This document shows, in pieces, positions 1-5,200 of a stretch of 6,597 bases of DNA. The stretch is from Elusimicrobia bacterium CG03_land_8_20_14_0_80_50_18 (GTDB taxonomy: Bacteria; CG03). Both the position numbers and the translations under genes were made by a program. The notes beneath the pieces are model-generated. The model did not search any database and was not told the origin of the DNA. It saw only the letters and a program-made list of their open reading frames with translations. Position 1 is the first letter of the stretch, and every line of letters starts with the position of its first letter. The stretch covers positions 33,427 to 40,023 of the forward strand of contig PEUP01000057.1 in NCBI GenBank assembly GCA_002780705.1, written 5' to 3'.

Positions 1-99
1 GATGTAAATGCCGTCGAAAGGGGAAAGGTTGGAAAACGGATTACGCGGCGAGTTGCCGGCAAAGGAACGGGGAGACTTCTGCGAAAACTGTTTCGTTGA
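1..99 (+). CDS. C-terminal fragment of an unidentified basic protein (5' end outside window)
   Basis: Frame 1 is open from the first base and stops at TGA 97-99, giving 32 residues. The tail is very rich in Arg, Lys and Gly and ends in LLRKLFR, with a regular helix-like pattern of basic residues and small residues (KRITRRVAGKGTGRLL). That composition resembles the basic C-terminal helix of a real protein more than random translation, but I do not recognise the family. The start and any domains lie upstream of the window. The fragment is followed by about 20 bases and then a GGGGTCAGGT motif of the kind that marks other intergenic borders here, which fits a gene ending at this point. It could still be a chance open frame, since 32 codons is short. 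Confidence 0.4.
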   Translation, partial: DVNAVERGKVGKRITRRVAGKGTGRLLRKLFR

Positions 100-120
100 G
101 ATTGCGCCAGTGACAAAATA

Positions 121-130
121 GGGGTCAGGT
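121..130 (+). repeat. G-run intergenic motif GGGGTCAGGT, copy 1
   Basis: The same ten bases recur at 5576-5585, directly after a stop codon. Related GGGGAC motifs occur at 493-500 (plus), 1124-1129 (minus), 6367-6372 (minus) and 6570-6576 (plus). I infer that they are short dispersed repeats or ends of small mobile elements. The sequence shows only the recurrence. Confidence 0.5.
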
Positions 131-152
131 CCCTGCCTCTCGAAGCGCCGTT

Positions 153-170
153 GCCTGCCTGCCGGTAGGG
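153..170 (+). repeat. Palindromic CCTGCCGG-type intergenic repeat, copy 1
   Basis: The sequence GCCTGCCTGCCGGTAGGG contains CCTGCC/GGTAGG (158-169), a hairpin-forming palindrome with one G-T pair. It is related to the stronger palindrome at 4310-4323, and both are preceded by repeated CCTG units. Repeats of this CCTGCCTGCCGGCAGGCAGG type are dispersed in some uncultured bacterial genomes, a statement from general knowledge. Confidence 0.5.
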
Positions 171-344
171 TTCCTATTTATGCCAAAGAAAGGGGATGAA
201 TATTTTATGAGGATTCTAAACAAACCCAGGGTTTACAGGCAGTGGATTTGTTTTGCTGGGGAATTTTCAGAAAATATGAGAAGAAAGATTGCGCGTGGTA
301 TGATGTGTTCAAAGAAAAAATCAGTTGCGATGAACAGTATCTGT

Positions 345-443
345 AAAATAAAAAAGAGCGCGCCTTACGGGCCTGTTATGCCGAAACTCATAGCCTCACA
401 GAGGGGAGCATTCCGGACAACCCGCAACGGGCTTACCGCTCTT
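345..443 (-). ncRNA. Candidate small structured RNA of about 100 nt, unknown class
   Basis: On the minus strand a closing helix of seven perfect base pairs joins AAGAGCG (443-437) to CGCTCTT (360-354). The 3' arm runs directly into a U tract (TTTTTT, A, TTTT, 355-345), as in intrinsic termination. Inside lie a CCCG-UUG-CGGG hairpin (about 432-422) and a small GCC/GGC hairpin near the 3' end. A promoter-like TTGACA-17-TACCAT (478-450) would start transcription around 443-445, just at the closing helix. Promoter, structured body and U tract therefore line up in the right order and spacing. I do not recognise it as 6S, SRP, tmRNA, RNase P RNA or a known riboswitch. It could instead be a miniature mobile element with short inverted ends. 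Confidence 0.33.
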
Positions 444-449
444 ACCATT

Positions 450-478
450 ATGGTAGAATGTTGGCGGCCGGATGTCAA
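450..478 (-). promoter_or_regulatory. Putative sigma-70-type promoter for the minus-strand RNA candidate
   Basis: Read on the minus strand, a perfect -35 hexamer TTGACA (478-473) is followed after 17 bases by TACCAT (455-450), which matches the TATAAT consensus at four of six positions. The predicted start falls about seven bases on, at the 5' edge of the closing helix of the RNA candidate. There is no minus-strand protein gene downstream for it to serve. Confidence 0.35.
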
Positions 479-492
479 GTAAATAGATAACG

Positions 493-500
493 GGGGACAG
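493..500 (+). repeat. G-run intergenic motif GGGGACAG, upstream of the pRiA4b-like gene
   Basis: GGGGACAG sits 26 bases before the start codon at 526. Its inverted counterpart GTCCCC lies at 1124-1129, 11 bases past the stop codon of the same gene, so the gene is bracketed by the motif in inverted orientation. Confidence 0.45.
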
Positions 501-525
501 TTGGACAGGGAAAAGGGGGTTAGTT

Positions 526-1113
526 ATGGCGCGTAAAATATTCAGGTTCAAAATTATTCTTGATAATATTTTGCCTCAGATATGGAGACGGATAGATGTC
601 AACAACGATATCACATTTTATCAATTCCATCTCATAATCCAGGCGGCGATGGGCTGGACGAATTCACATCTGCACGAATTCCGCGCAGATAATTTTTGTA
701 TAGGCGATACAAGTGGTGAAGCAAACGAATTTGGCAATTGCCCGCAGTGGGAAGAAAAGAATAAAAAGCTGGACGAATATTTTTCTAAGGGTTTTACCGC
801 GATAAAGTACATATATGATTTTGGTGATAATTGGGAGCATGCAATTATGCTGGAAGCGATAGAGAGCAGAAAAAAGAGCATTAAGTATCCTGTGTGTCTT
901 GATGGCGCCAGGGCCTGTCCTCCTGAGGATTGCGGTTCGTCTCCCGGGTATTACCGGCTACTTGAGATATTGCCTGACATCAAAAAAGATGAATATAAAG
1001 GCATGAAGAGGTGGGCGGGAGATTTTGACCCGGAATATTTTGATAAAAGAGAAGCCACGGAAGGGATGCGTGATCCTGTGGATTTGTCCGACGCTTCGTC
1101 AATAAGTCAATAA
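526..1113 (+). CDS. Plasmid pRiA4b ORF-3-like family protein (PF07929-type)
   Basis: This 195-residue protein covers the whole pRiA4b ORF-3-like domain. It opens with IFRFKIIL, followed by PQIWRRIDV (17-25). The hallmark motif YDFGDNWEH lies at 97-105. A Cys/Gly-rich segment follows (C124, C131, C136, with GSSPGYY near 137-143), and the typical end FDPEYFD lies at 167-173. The biochemical role of the family is unknown; members occur on plasmids and beside insertion sequences as well as in chromosomes. The ATG at 526 is supported by an AAGGGGG ribosome binding site (513-519) six bases upstream. The gene converges on queF, and the two tails overlap by seven bases. Its last residues (SSISQ) are encoded by a tandem AATAAGTC repeat, so its 3' end may have been remodelled by an insertion. 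By eye it is richer in A and T than the genes at 1500-5500. Confidence 0.88.
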   Translation: MARKIFRFKIILDNILPQIWRRIDVNNDITFYQFHLIIQAAMGWTNSHLHEFRADNFCIGDTSGEANEFGNCPQWEEKNKKLDEYFSKGFTAIKYIYDFGDNWEHAIMLEAIESRKKSIKYPVCLDGARACPPEDCGSSPGYYRLLEILPDIKKDEYKGMKRWAGDFDPEYFDKREATEGMRDPVDLSDASSISQ

Positions 1114-1136
1114 GTCAATGAACGTCCCCTTTTGTA
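1101..1136. repeat. Tandem AATAAGTC repeat plus GTCCCCTTTTGTA motif at the convergent gene ends
   Basis: AATAAGTC occurs twice in tandem (1101-1108, 1109-1116), followed by AATG and then by GTCCCCTTTTGTA (1124-1136). The latter 13 bases recur exactly, in inverted orientation, at 6563-6575. The block supplies the last codons of both convergent genes, which suggests that repeat DNA was inserted or recombined here. Only the repetition is directly visible. Confidence 0.55.
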
Positions 1137-1517
1137 TTTCGCGGTGATTTTGGAGGACATGCCGCCGCGGGCGTTGAACAGGCATTCAACCGTGGCGCTC
1201 TTCGGTTTTACATATTTGACAATGTCTTCAAGCACTTTGTTGACGGCGTTTTCCTGGAATATGCCGAGATTGCGGTAAGAGACGAGATAAAGTTTGAGCG
1301 ATTTCATCTCAACACAGTATTTGTCAGGCACATAGCGTATCACAAGCGTGCCGATATCCGGCAGCCCCGCCAGAGGGCATATCGTGTTGAATTCCGGATA
1401 TTCTATGACGATTTCGTATTTTTTATAGGTGTTGCGCCACACATCAATCGCGGGCAGTTTTGCTTTTATTCCGCTGGTCGCGCAATCACCGTAGGTTTTG
1501 TTTTTATGCGATTTCAT
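1107..1517 (-). CDS. queF: NADPH-dependent 7-cyano-7-deazaguanine (preQ0) reductase QueF, short type
   Basis: QueF reduces the nitrile of preQ0 to the aminomethyl group of preQ1 with NADPH, a cytoplasmic step of queuosine tRNA modification. This 136-residue protein matches the short, single T-fold type. The thioimide-forming cysteine is C47 in FNTICPLAGLPD, with the conserved Asp at D54. The family signature EMKSLKLYL begins at E70, SYRNLGIFQE ends at the substrate-binding Glu E89, and FNARGGM lies near 114-120. The spacing of C47, D54, E70 and E89 agrees with C55, D62, E78 and E97 of the Bacillus enzyme. The residue before E89 is Gln, where the Bacillus enzyme has His96. The start overlaps the end of the preceding flavoprotein gene by 14 bases, and no nearby Shine-Dalgarno is seen, so translation is probably coupled. 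The last residues (about 127-136) come from repeat DNA and look unlike the family. Confidence 0.93.
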   Translation of the reverse strand: MKSHKNKTYGDCATSGIKAKLPAIDVWRNTYKKYEIVIEYPEFNTICPLAGLPDIGTLVIRYVPDKYCVEMKSLKLYLVSYRNLGIFQENAVNKVLEDIVKYVKPKSATVECLFNARGGMSSKITAKYKRGRSLTY

Positions 1518-2016
1518 TGTTGAGTATGTAATAACTGCCTTTATGGGTGATGCCGAGCGTGTTGAAGCAGGCTTTCACCGGCCTTGACGCGCAGTCAAGA
1601 TAATCTTTTGACTGCTCGCCGATGAGGACGAAATATCCGTCGCAGTGCCTAACGGGTTTCAGCTTGTTTGTCCAGTAAACCTGACAGCGGTCTATGAGGG
1701 CTTTGAGCTGAGCGGGTATGCTTGTGAAGAAAACGGGGCTTATGATTATCAATACCCTTCTGTCCTGAATGAGCTTGATGAATTTTCCGAAATCATCTTT
1801 CTGGAGGCAGTGCCCCGCCACGCAACTGAGGCATCCCAGGCAGGGCTTTATATCAAAATCTTTGAGGTTCACGGCGGAACTTCCGGCTATATCCTTGTTT
1901 ATCAGAGCTGTCATTTTCCTGCAATTTCCCGCCTCTCTGGGACTGGCGTTGACGGCGAGAGTGTCCTTATCAGAGATTAGGGGCGATATCTCTTCTAAAA
2001 ATTTTTCCAGCTTCAT
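1504..2016 (-). CDS. Iron-sulfur flavoprotein / NADPH-dependent FMN reductase family
   Basis: This 170-residue protein has the flavodoxin-like fold of NAD(P)H:FMN oxidoreductases. The phosphate-binding loop NASPREAGNC lies at 23-32, and the typical SPVFFTSIPAQLKALIDR segment at 93-110. Between them, C59-x2-C62-x2-C65-x4-C70 matches the compact cysteine motif (CX2CX2CX4-7C) that holds a 4Fe-4S cluster in archaeal-type iron-sulfur flavoproteins, so FMN plus an Fe-S cluster is likely. It probably acts as a cytoplasmic electron carrier or reductase, with the substrate unknown. I chose the ATG at 2016 because AAGGAG (2029-2024) lies seven bases upstream. The longer TTG/ATG starts at 2037 and 2034 would place that site inside the gene. 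The gene begins 47 bp inside the amidohydrolase gene, in another frame, and its own end overlaps queF by 14 bp, so all three are co-transcribed. Confidence 0.85.
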   Translation of the reverse strand: MKLEKFLEEISPLISDKDTLAVNASPREAGNCRKMTALINKDIAGSSAVNLKDFDIKPCLGCLSCVAGHCLQKDDFGKFIKLIQDRRVLIIISPVFFTSIPAQLKALIDRCQVYWTNKLKPVRHCDGYFVLIGEQSKDYLDCASRPVKACFNTLGITHKGSYYILNNEIA

Positions 2017-3328
2017 CGAATATCTCCTTTTCATCAAAAATCTGCAGTTGTTTGTTTTTTACGACGATTTTTCCGTTGCAGATCACATCGCTCGCGGTAA
2101 AATCCCTTCCGCAGAAAAGAAGCGCGGCGAGCGCGTCGCCTGTGCCGCCGAAAGCGATATCACGGCCCTCGTACAGGGCGATGTCGGCGGCCTTGCCTTC
2201 CGAGAGTTCCCCTATATCGTTCCGGCCGAGGGCTTTCGCCCCGCCGCGTGTCGCCATATAAAAGGCGTCTCTCGCCGGCATGGATTCAACTCCGGTGCGG
2301 ACCCTGGCCACGAGCATGGCGTTTCTTACCTCAAGCAGCATATTGGAAGAATCATTGGAAGCGGAGCCGTCAACGCCTATGGAAACCGTGGCTCCGTTTT
2401 CCATCAGAGTCCTTATAGGCGCAATGCCGCTTCCCAGACGCAGGTTTGAGGTCGGGCAGTGCGCCACGCAGGATCCGGTCCCGCCTAAAAGTTTCATATC
2501 GTCTTTGCTCAAATGCACGCAGTGAGCAAAAAGGACATCTTTGCCCAGCCAGCCGACCTGTTCCATGTATTTTACGGGCGTCGCGCCGAATTTTTCTTTG
2601 CAGAATTCTTCTTCATCAATGGTTTCAGCAAGATGCGTGTGGGAGAGTATCCTGTGTTTTCTGGCGAAGAGAATGCTTTCTTTCATGATTCCGGTTGAAA
2701 CGGAAAACGGGGAGCAGGGCGCGTTCACTATCCGCGTCATGGCGAAGTCCTGATAATCGTGATATTTTTTGAGCAGTCTTTCGGTGTCTTTGAGTATTTC
2801 CTCGTCTTTCTGCACCACGGAATCCGGCGGCAGGCCGCCGTCCTTTACAGAGAGCGACATTGAGCCCCTTGTGGGATGGAATCTGAGCCCGAGTTTGCGC
2901 GCGGTGTCTATCTCCACATCTATTAAATTTTCCGTTCTTTGCGGAAAGACATAATAGTGATCCAGCGATGTCGTGCAGCCCGAAAGGAAAAGTTCACCGA
3001 CGGCGAGTTTTGTGGAGACTTCCACCCATTCGGGTGAGAGGTGTTCCCATATTCTGTAAAGATATATCAGCCAGTCAAAGAGTTTGGCGTCGGTGACCCT
3101 GGGCAGCGCTCTTGTCATCGTCTGGTAGAAATGATGATGTGTGTTTACGAAACCGGGCAGGGCGATTTTATTTTTACCGTCAATGACTGTGTCGGCATCA
3201 GCTTTTATGCCGACGCCTATCTTTTTTATTCTGTTGTCCTCTGTCAGTATGTCGCAGTCTTTGAGCTCACTCGCTCCGTCGTCCATGCAGGCGCAGAGCG
3301 AGATGTTTTTGATTAGGATATTACTCAT
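1970..3328 (-). CDS. Amidohydrolase, 8-oxoguanine deaminase-like (cytosine deaminase/TrzN superfamily)
   Basis: This 452-residue metal-dependent hydrolase most resembles the 8-oxoguanine deaminase branch. Those enzymes remove the 2-amino group of 8-oxoguanine and related isocytosine rings, giving urate-type products plus ammonia. The N-terminal beta-sandwich runs to about residue 57. The barrel begins with PGFVNTHHHFYQTMTRALP, whose metal ligands are H64 and H66. The family-typical TRGSMSLS and DGGLPPDSVVQ lie near 153-173. Then come HTHLAET (H232 metal ligand, E235 acid/base), AHCVHL (H269) and GVDGSASND (D320, catalytic Asp). The C-terminal part GKAADIALYE returns to the sandwich domain. 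The length is normal and no key residue is missing. ATG 3328 overlaps the stop of the upstream hydrolase gene by eight bases (ATGAGTAA), with only a weak AAGAG site. The exact substrate cannot be read from sequence; with queF in the operon a deazaguanine-related ring is possible. Confidence 0.88.
   Translation of the reverse strand: MSNILIKNISLCACMDDGASELKDCDILTEDNRIKKIGVGIKADADTVIDGKNKIALPGFVNTHHHFYQTMTRALPRVTDAKLFDWLIYLYRIWEHLSPEWVEVSTKLAVGELFLSGCTTSLDHYYVFPQRTENLIDVEIDTARKLGLRFHPTRGSMSLSVKDGGLPPDSVVQKDEEILKDTERLLKKYHDYQDFAMTRIVNAPCSPFSVSTGIMKESILFARKHRILSHTHLAETIDEEEFCKEKFGATPVKYMEQVGWLGKDVLFAHCVHLSKDDMKLLGGTGSCVAHCPTSNLRLGSGIAPIRTLMENGATVSIGVDGSASNDSSNMLLEVRNAMLVARVRTGVESMPARDAFYMATRGGAKALGRNDIGELSEGKAADIALYEGRDIAFGGTGDALAALLFCGRDFTASDVICNGKIVVKNKQLQIFDEKEIFDEAGKIFRRDIAPNL
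2024..2029 (-). promoter_or_regulatory. Ribosome binding site that fixes the start of the flavoprotein gene
   Basis: AAGGAG on the minus strand is seven bases upstream of ATG 2016. It lies inside the coding region of the upstream amidohydrolase gene and downstream of the alternative starts at 2037 and 2034. This favours the shorter protein. Confidence 0.75.
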
Positions 3329-4244
3329 TTTTATTCGGCTCTTTTGATTCTGTTTCTTTCAGAAGCTCGGTCTTATATCTTTTTCCGTCGGTTGTAACGC
3401 GCATGCTCCCGTCCTTGTCTGTCCGGAATATCTTACAGCCGTAATCCGCGAGCCTTTTCAAGGTCGTTTTCTTCGGATGGCCGAAACGGTTTCTCTCGCC
3501 CACGGAGATAATAGCGTAAAGAGGCTGCGCCCAGTCCATAAATTCCTGGCTGGTGGACGAGGCGGATCCGTGATGCGCCACTTTTAAGAATGTGCACAGC
3601 AGGTCTTTTTTGAAATTCTGCACCATGGACCTTTCGGCCTGTTTTTCGCTGTCGCCGGTGAAGAGGAAGGAGACATCCTTATACGCCAGTTTCAGCACCA
3701 GAGAATTCTCGTTGGGTTCGGAACCGCCCCTGAAATATCTGTCCGCGGGAGGGTTCAGCACCTCAAAATAGCAGTATTTGTCCAGTTTGATCTGGCCGCC
3801 CGCGCGCGCCTCCACATATTTACAGCCTTTTTCTTCAACGAGAGTAAGCAGATTCTCATAAATGTACGAGTTGTACTGAAAACCCGGGTCCACAAAAGTG
3901 TCCACCGGAAAGGCTTTCAGCACCGCGGGAAGCCCGCCTATGTGATCGTTGTGGGCATGCGACATCAGCACATAATCCAGTTTTTTGATGCCGCGTTTTT
4001 TAAGGAATGGCACAACGATTCTGTCTCCCGCATCCCAGCTGCTCCAGTCCGTGGGGCCGTCCCCTGCGTCAATGAGAATGTTTTTTCCCTCCGGCGTCTC
4101 AATGAGTATGCTGTCCCCCTGGCCCACATCTATGTAGGTGACGGTGAGGATATTTTTTTTAGGTTCCTGTTTTTTCGCGGCAAGATTCGCCGATAGGGCT
4201 ATAGCGGCAAAAACAGCTCCCAGGATTTTTTTATATTGATACAT
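3321..4244 (-). CDS. Exported ComEC C-terminal-like metallo-beta-lactamase-fold hydrolase
   Basis: This 307-residue protein has an N-terminal hydrophobic stretch (about residues 7-23, after basic KK) resembling a signal peptide or membrane anchor. A metallo-beta-lactamase domain of the ComEC/Rec2 C-terminal type follows. It opens with YIDVGQGDSILIETP (38-51). The metal motif HAHNDH is at 96-101, followed by IGGLP. Further metal-site elements are GDSE (D198), VAHHGS (H224-H225) and FGHP (H256). The ComEC channel and OB domains are absent, so this is a stand-alone hydrolase, probably exported and perhaps acting on nucleic acids or phosphodiesters. I chose ATG 4244 because it starts a clean signal sequence. 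The alternative TTG at 4280 would make the -35 and -10 hexamers coding sequence. The gene is first in the four-gene operon and has no Shine-Dalgarno, in keeping with a leaderless transcript. Confidence 0.83.
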   Translation of the reverse strand: MYQYKKILGAVFAAIALSANLAAKKQEPKKNILTVTYIDVGQGDSILIETPEGKNILIDAGDGPTDWSSWDAGDRIVVPFLKKRGIKKLDYVLMSHAHNDHIGGLPAVLKAFPVDTFVDPGFQYNSYIYENLLTLVEEKGCKYVEARAGGQIKLDKYCYFEVLNPPADRYFRGGSEPNENSLVLKLAYKDVSFLFTGDSEKQAERSMVQNFKKDLLCTFLKVAHHGSASSTSQEFMDWAQPLYAIISVGERNRFGHPKKTTLKRLADYGCKIFRTDKDGSMRVTTDGKRYKTELLKETESKEPNKNE

Positions 4245-4251
4245 TTGGAGA

Positions 4252-4280
4252 ATTGTAGTAACATTAGCCCGAAAAATCAA
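4252..4280 (-). promoter_or_regulatory. Sigma-70-type promoter of the minus-strand operon, predicted leaderless
   Basis: On the minus strand, TTGATT (4280-4275) and TACAAT (4257-4252) are separated by 17 bases; each matches consensus at five or four of six positions with ideal spacing. Only seven bases (4251-4245) separate the -10 from ATG 4244. Transcription should therefore begin at or one to two bases before the A of the start codon. No Shine-Dalgarno precedes the ATG. Confidence 0.6.
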
Positions 4281-4300
4281 TGAAGCGGAAATGTTTCATC

Positions 4301-4376
4301 CCTGCCTGTCTGCCGGCCGGCAGGCGCTTGTGGTGGAGTCCGCCTGTGGTCGCGCCTGCGGTGAGGCGTGCGGAAG
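4301..4376 (+). repeat. Palindromic CTGCCGGCCGGCAG repeat region, copy 2 (LPAGR-encoding type)
   Basis: CTGCCGGCCGGCAG (4310-4323) is a perfect 14-base palindrome preceded by repeated CCTG. It is followed by GC-rich sequence with a second hairpin, CGCCT/AGGCG (about 4353-4368). Read through, it encodes ACLPAGR on the plus strand and LPAGRQAG on the minus strand, a familiar artefact of this repeat family in gene predictions. It lies between the divergent operon and the cyclase gene, so it could form a hairpin in the leader of the cyclase mRNA. Confidence 0.55.
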
Positions 4377-4387
4377 GGATTTTGAAA

Positions 4388-5200
4388 ATGGCTAAAAAAC
4401 AAAACATAGAAGGTTTTGAGGAAGAGGCGCTGGAAATTTTATCGGATGAAAATTCCGACGAGAAAAAGCTTCTGGGGCCGGAGCTGGATGCTATCGCGCG
4501 GGAAGAGAAATTTTTCTCGCACATAATACATTATCTCACTGGCCTGCGCACAAAAGAGGAAGAGGCCCGGACGCTCTGGAGCGCCATACTGGAGCACAAA
4601 TACCTGATGAGCGAAAAACTCGCAAGGAATGTGGGTTTTCGCGTAGCCGCGCTGGATTATTTCCTCAACATAGACAAGCGGCTGAAAAGAGTCAATTTTG
4701 TAGAGATCAATAAAATGAAAAAAATCTGGTTTGACGCGTCGTATGATTCGCTGACGCGCGTTCTGAGAAAAAGCGTGATGGATTACTGGTTTAACCGCAT
4801 GAAAGACGAGGCGGGCGGAAAAAATATCGCTGTTATTTTTTTTGATGTGGACGGATTTAAGAAATACAATGACAGACTTGGCCATCTTGCGGGTGACGCG
4901 GCGCTTTATGAGATAGCCAGGGTCATGAGAAAATTTTCGGAAAAAGTTTTCCGTTTCGGCGGCGACGAATTCGTTATTATGGCTCAGATGGAGCTTGAGG
5001 CGGCGCGTGAAGTGGCCGGGAAAATCAACAAAAAAATCAGGGCTTCCACTCAGGCCCTTGAAAAGGCGGAGAGCTCCTTATGCGTGACCTTCGGCGCGGC
5101 CGTTTATCCGGCGGACGGCGCTTCTCTCAAAGAATTGCTCGCGGCGGCGGACAAGAGGCTCTATGAGAAAAAAAACGAGCGCGGGAAAGCCGCGAAATAA
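4388..5200 (+). CDS. GGDEF-domain diguanylate cyclase
   Basis: The protein (270 residues from ATG 4388) makes cyclic di-GMP from two GTP. Residues 1-40 are acidic and helical. Residues 42-95 form an alpha-helical region (FFSHIIHYL, LWSAILEHKYLMSEKL, VGFRVAALDYFLNI) that looks like a conserved input domain I cannot name. The GGDEF domain (about 115-260) is complete: FFDVDGFKKYND (metal ligand D153), GHLAGD, FRFGGDEFVI (GGDEF at 191-195) and the final AADKRLYEKK. The product-inhibition site RxxD is replaced by KFSE (182-185), so feedback by c-di-GMP is probably weak. The extended frame from 4280 runs through the palindromic repeat and has no ribosome site, whereas GGAAGGG lies about nine bases before ATG 4388. 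No membrane segments are seen, so it is cytoplasmic. Its stop overlaps the start of the receiver gene (TAATG). Confidence 0.9.
   Translation: MAKKQNIEGFEEEALEILSDENSDEKKLLGPELDAIAREEKFFSHIIHYLTGLRTKEEEARTLWSAILEHKYLMSEKLARNVGFRVAALDYFLNIDKRLKRVNFVEINKMKKIWFDASYDSLTRVLRKSVMDYWFNRMKDEAGGKNIAVIFFDVDGFKKYNDRLGHLAGDAALYEIARVMRKFSEKVFRFGGDEFVIMAQMELEAAREVAGKINKKIRASTQALEKAESSLCVTFGAAVYPADGASLKELLAAADKRLYEKKNERGKAAK

Larger units (their letters stand above)
100..525. other. Intergenic stretch of 426 bp without a convincing protein gene
   Basis: No open frame here looks like a protein. The longest (180-482, plus strand, 100 codons) has no Shine-Dalgarno site, an unusual composition and no recognisable motif. 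It also runs straight through the structured minus-strand element at 345-443. The stretch does hold, in order, a GGGGTCAGGT motif (121-130), a CCTGCC/GGTAGG palindrome (158-169), the minus-strand RNA candidate with its promoter, a 13-base palindrome at 443-455 (TACCATTATGGTA), a GGGGACAG motif (493-500) and the ribosome binding site of the next gene. Confidence 0.6.

Noticed and set aside
354..447. tRNA-like reading on the plus strand: 7-bp stem AAGAGCG/CGCTCTT followed by A and CCA
   Set aside because: The acceptor-like ends look right, but the bases before the 3' arm form no T arm (no GGTTCRA loop, no 5-bp stem), and no anticodon arm is evident. The CCA is probably coincidental.
180..482. 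100-codon plus-strand open frame
   Set aside because: No ribosome binding site, unusual composition, no recognisable motif, and it crosses the palindromic minus-strand RNA candidate and its promoter.
1518..1560. preQ1 riboswitch upstream of queF
   Set aside because: queF starts inside the upstream gene with no leader, so there is no room for an aptamer.
1645..3347. Many plus-strand open frames opposite the minus-strand operon
   Set aside because: They are antisense shadows of well-supported genes with intact catalytic motifs.
3321..4244. Complete ComEC DNA-uptake channel
   Set aside because: Only the metallo-beta-lactamase domain with an N-terminal export signal is present; the competence transmembrane domain is missing, so no competence role is claimed.
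4245..4280. TTG start for the ComEC-like hydrolase
   Set aside because: It would put promoter hexamers inside the gene and precede an otherwise clean signal sequence starting at ATG 4244.
4280..4387. Upstream extension of the diguanylate cyclase
   Set aside because: The 36 extra residues are encoded by the CTGCCGGCCGGCAG repeat and GC-rich DNA; a ribosome site supports ATG 4388.
4245..4387. Promoter for the cyclase/receiver operon
   Set aside because: I looked for hexamer pairs on the plus strand and found none with acceptable match and spacing.
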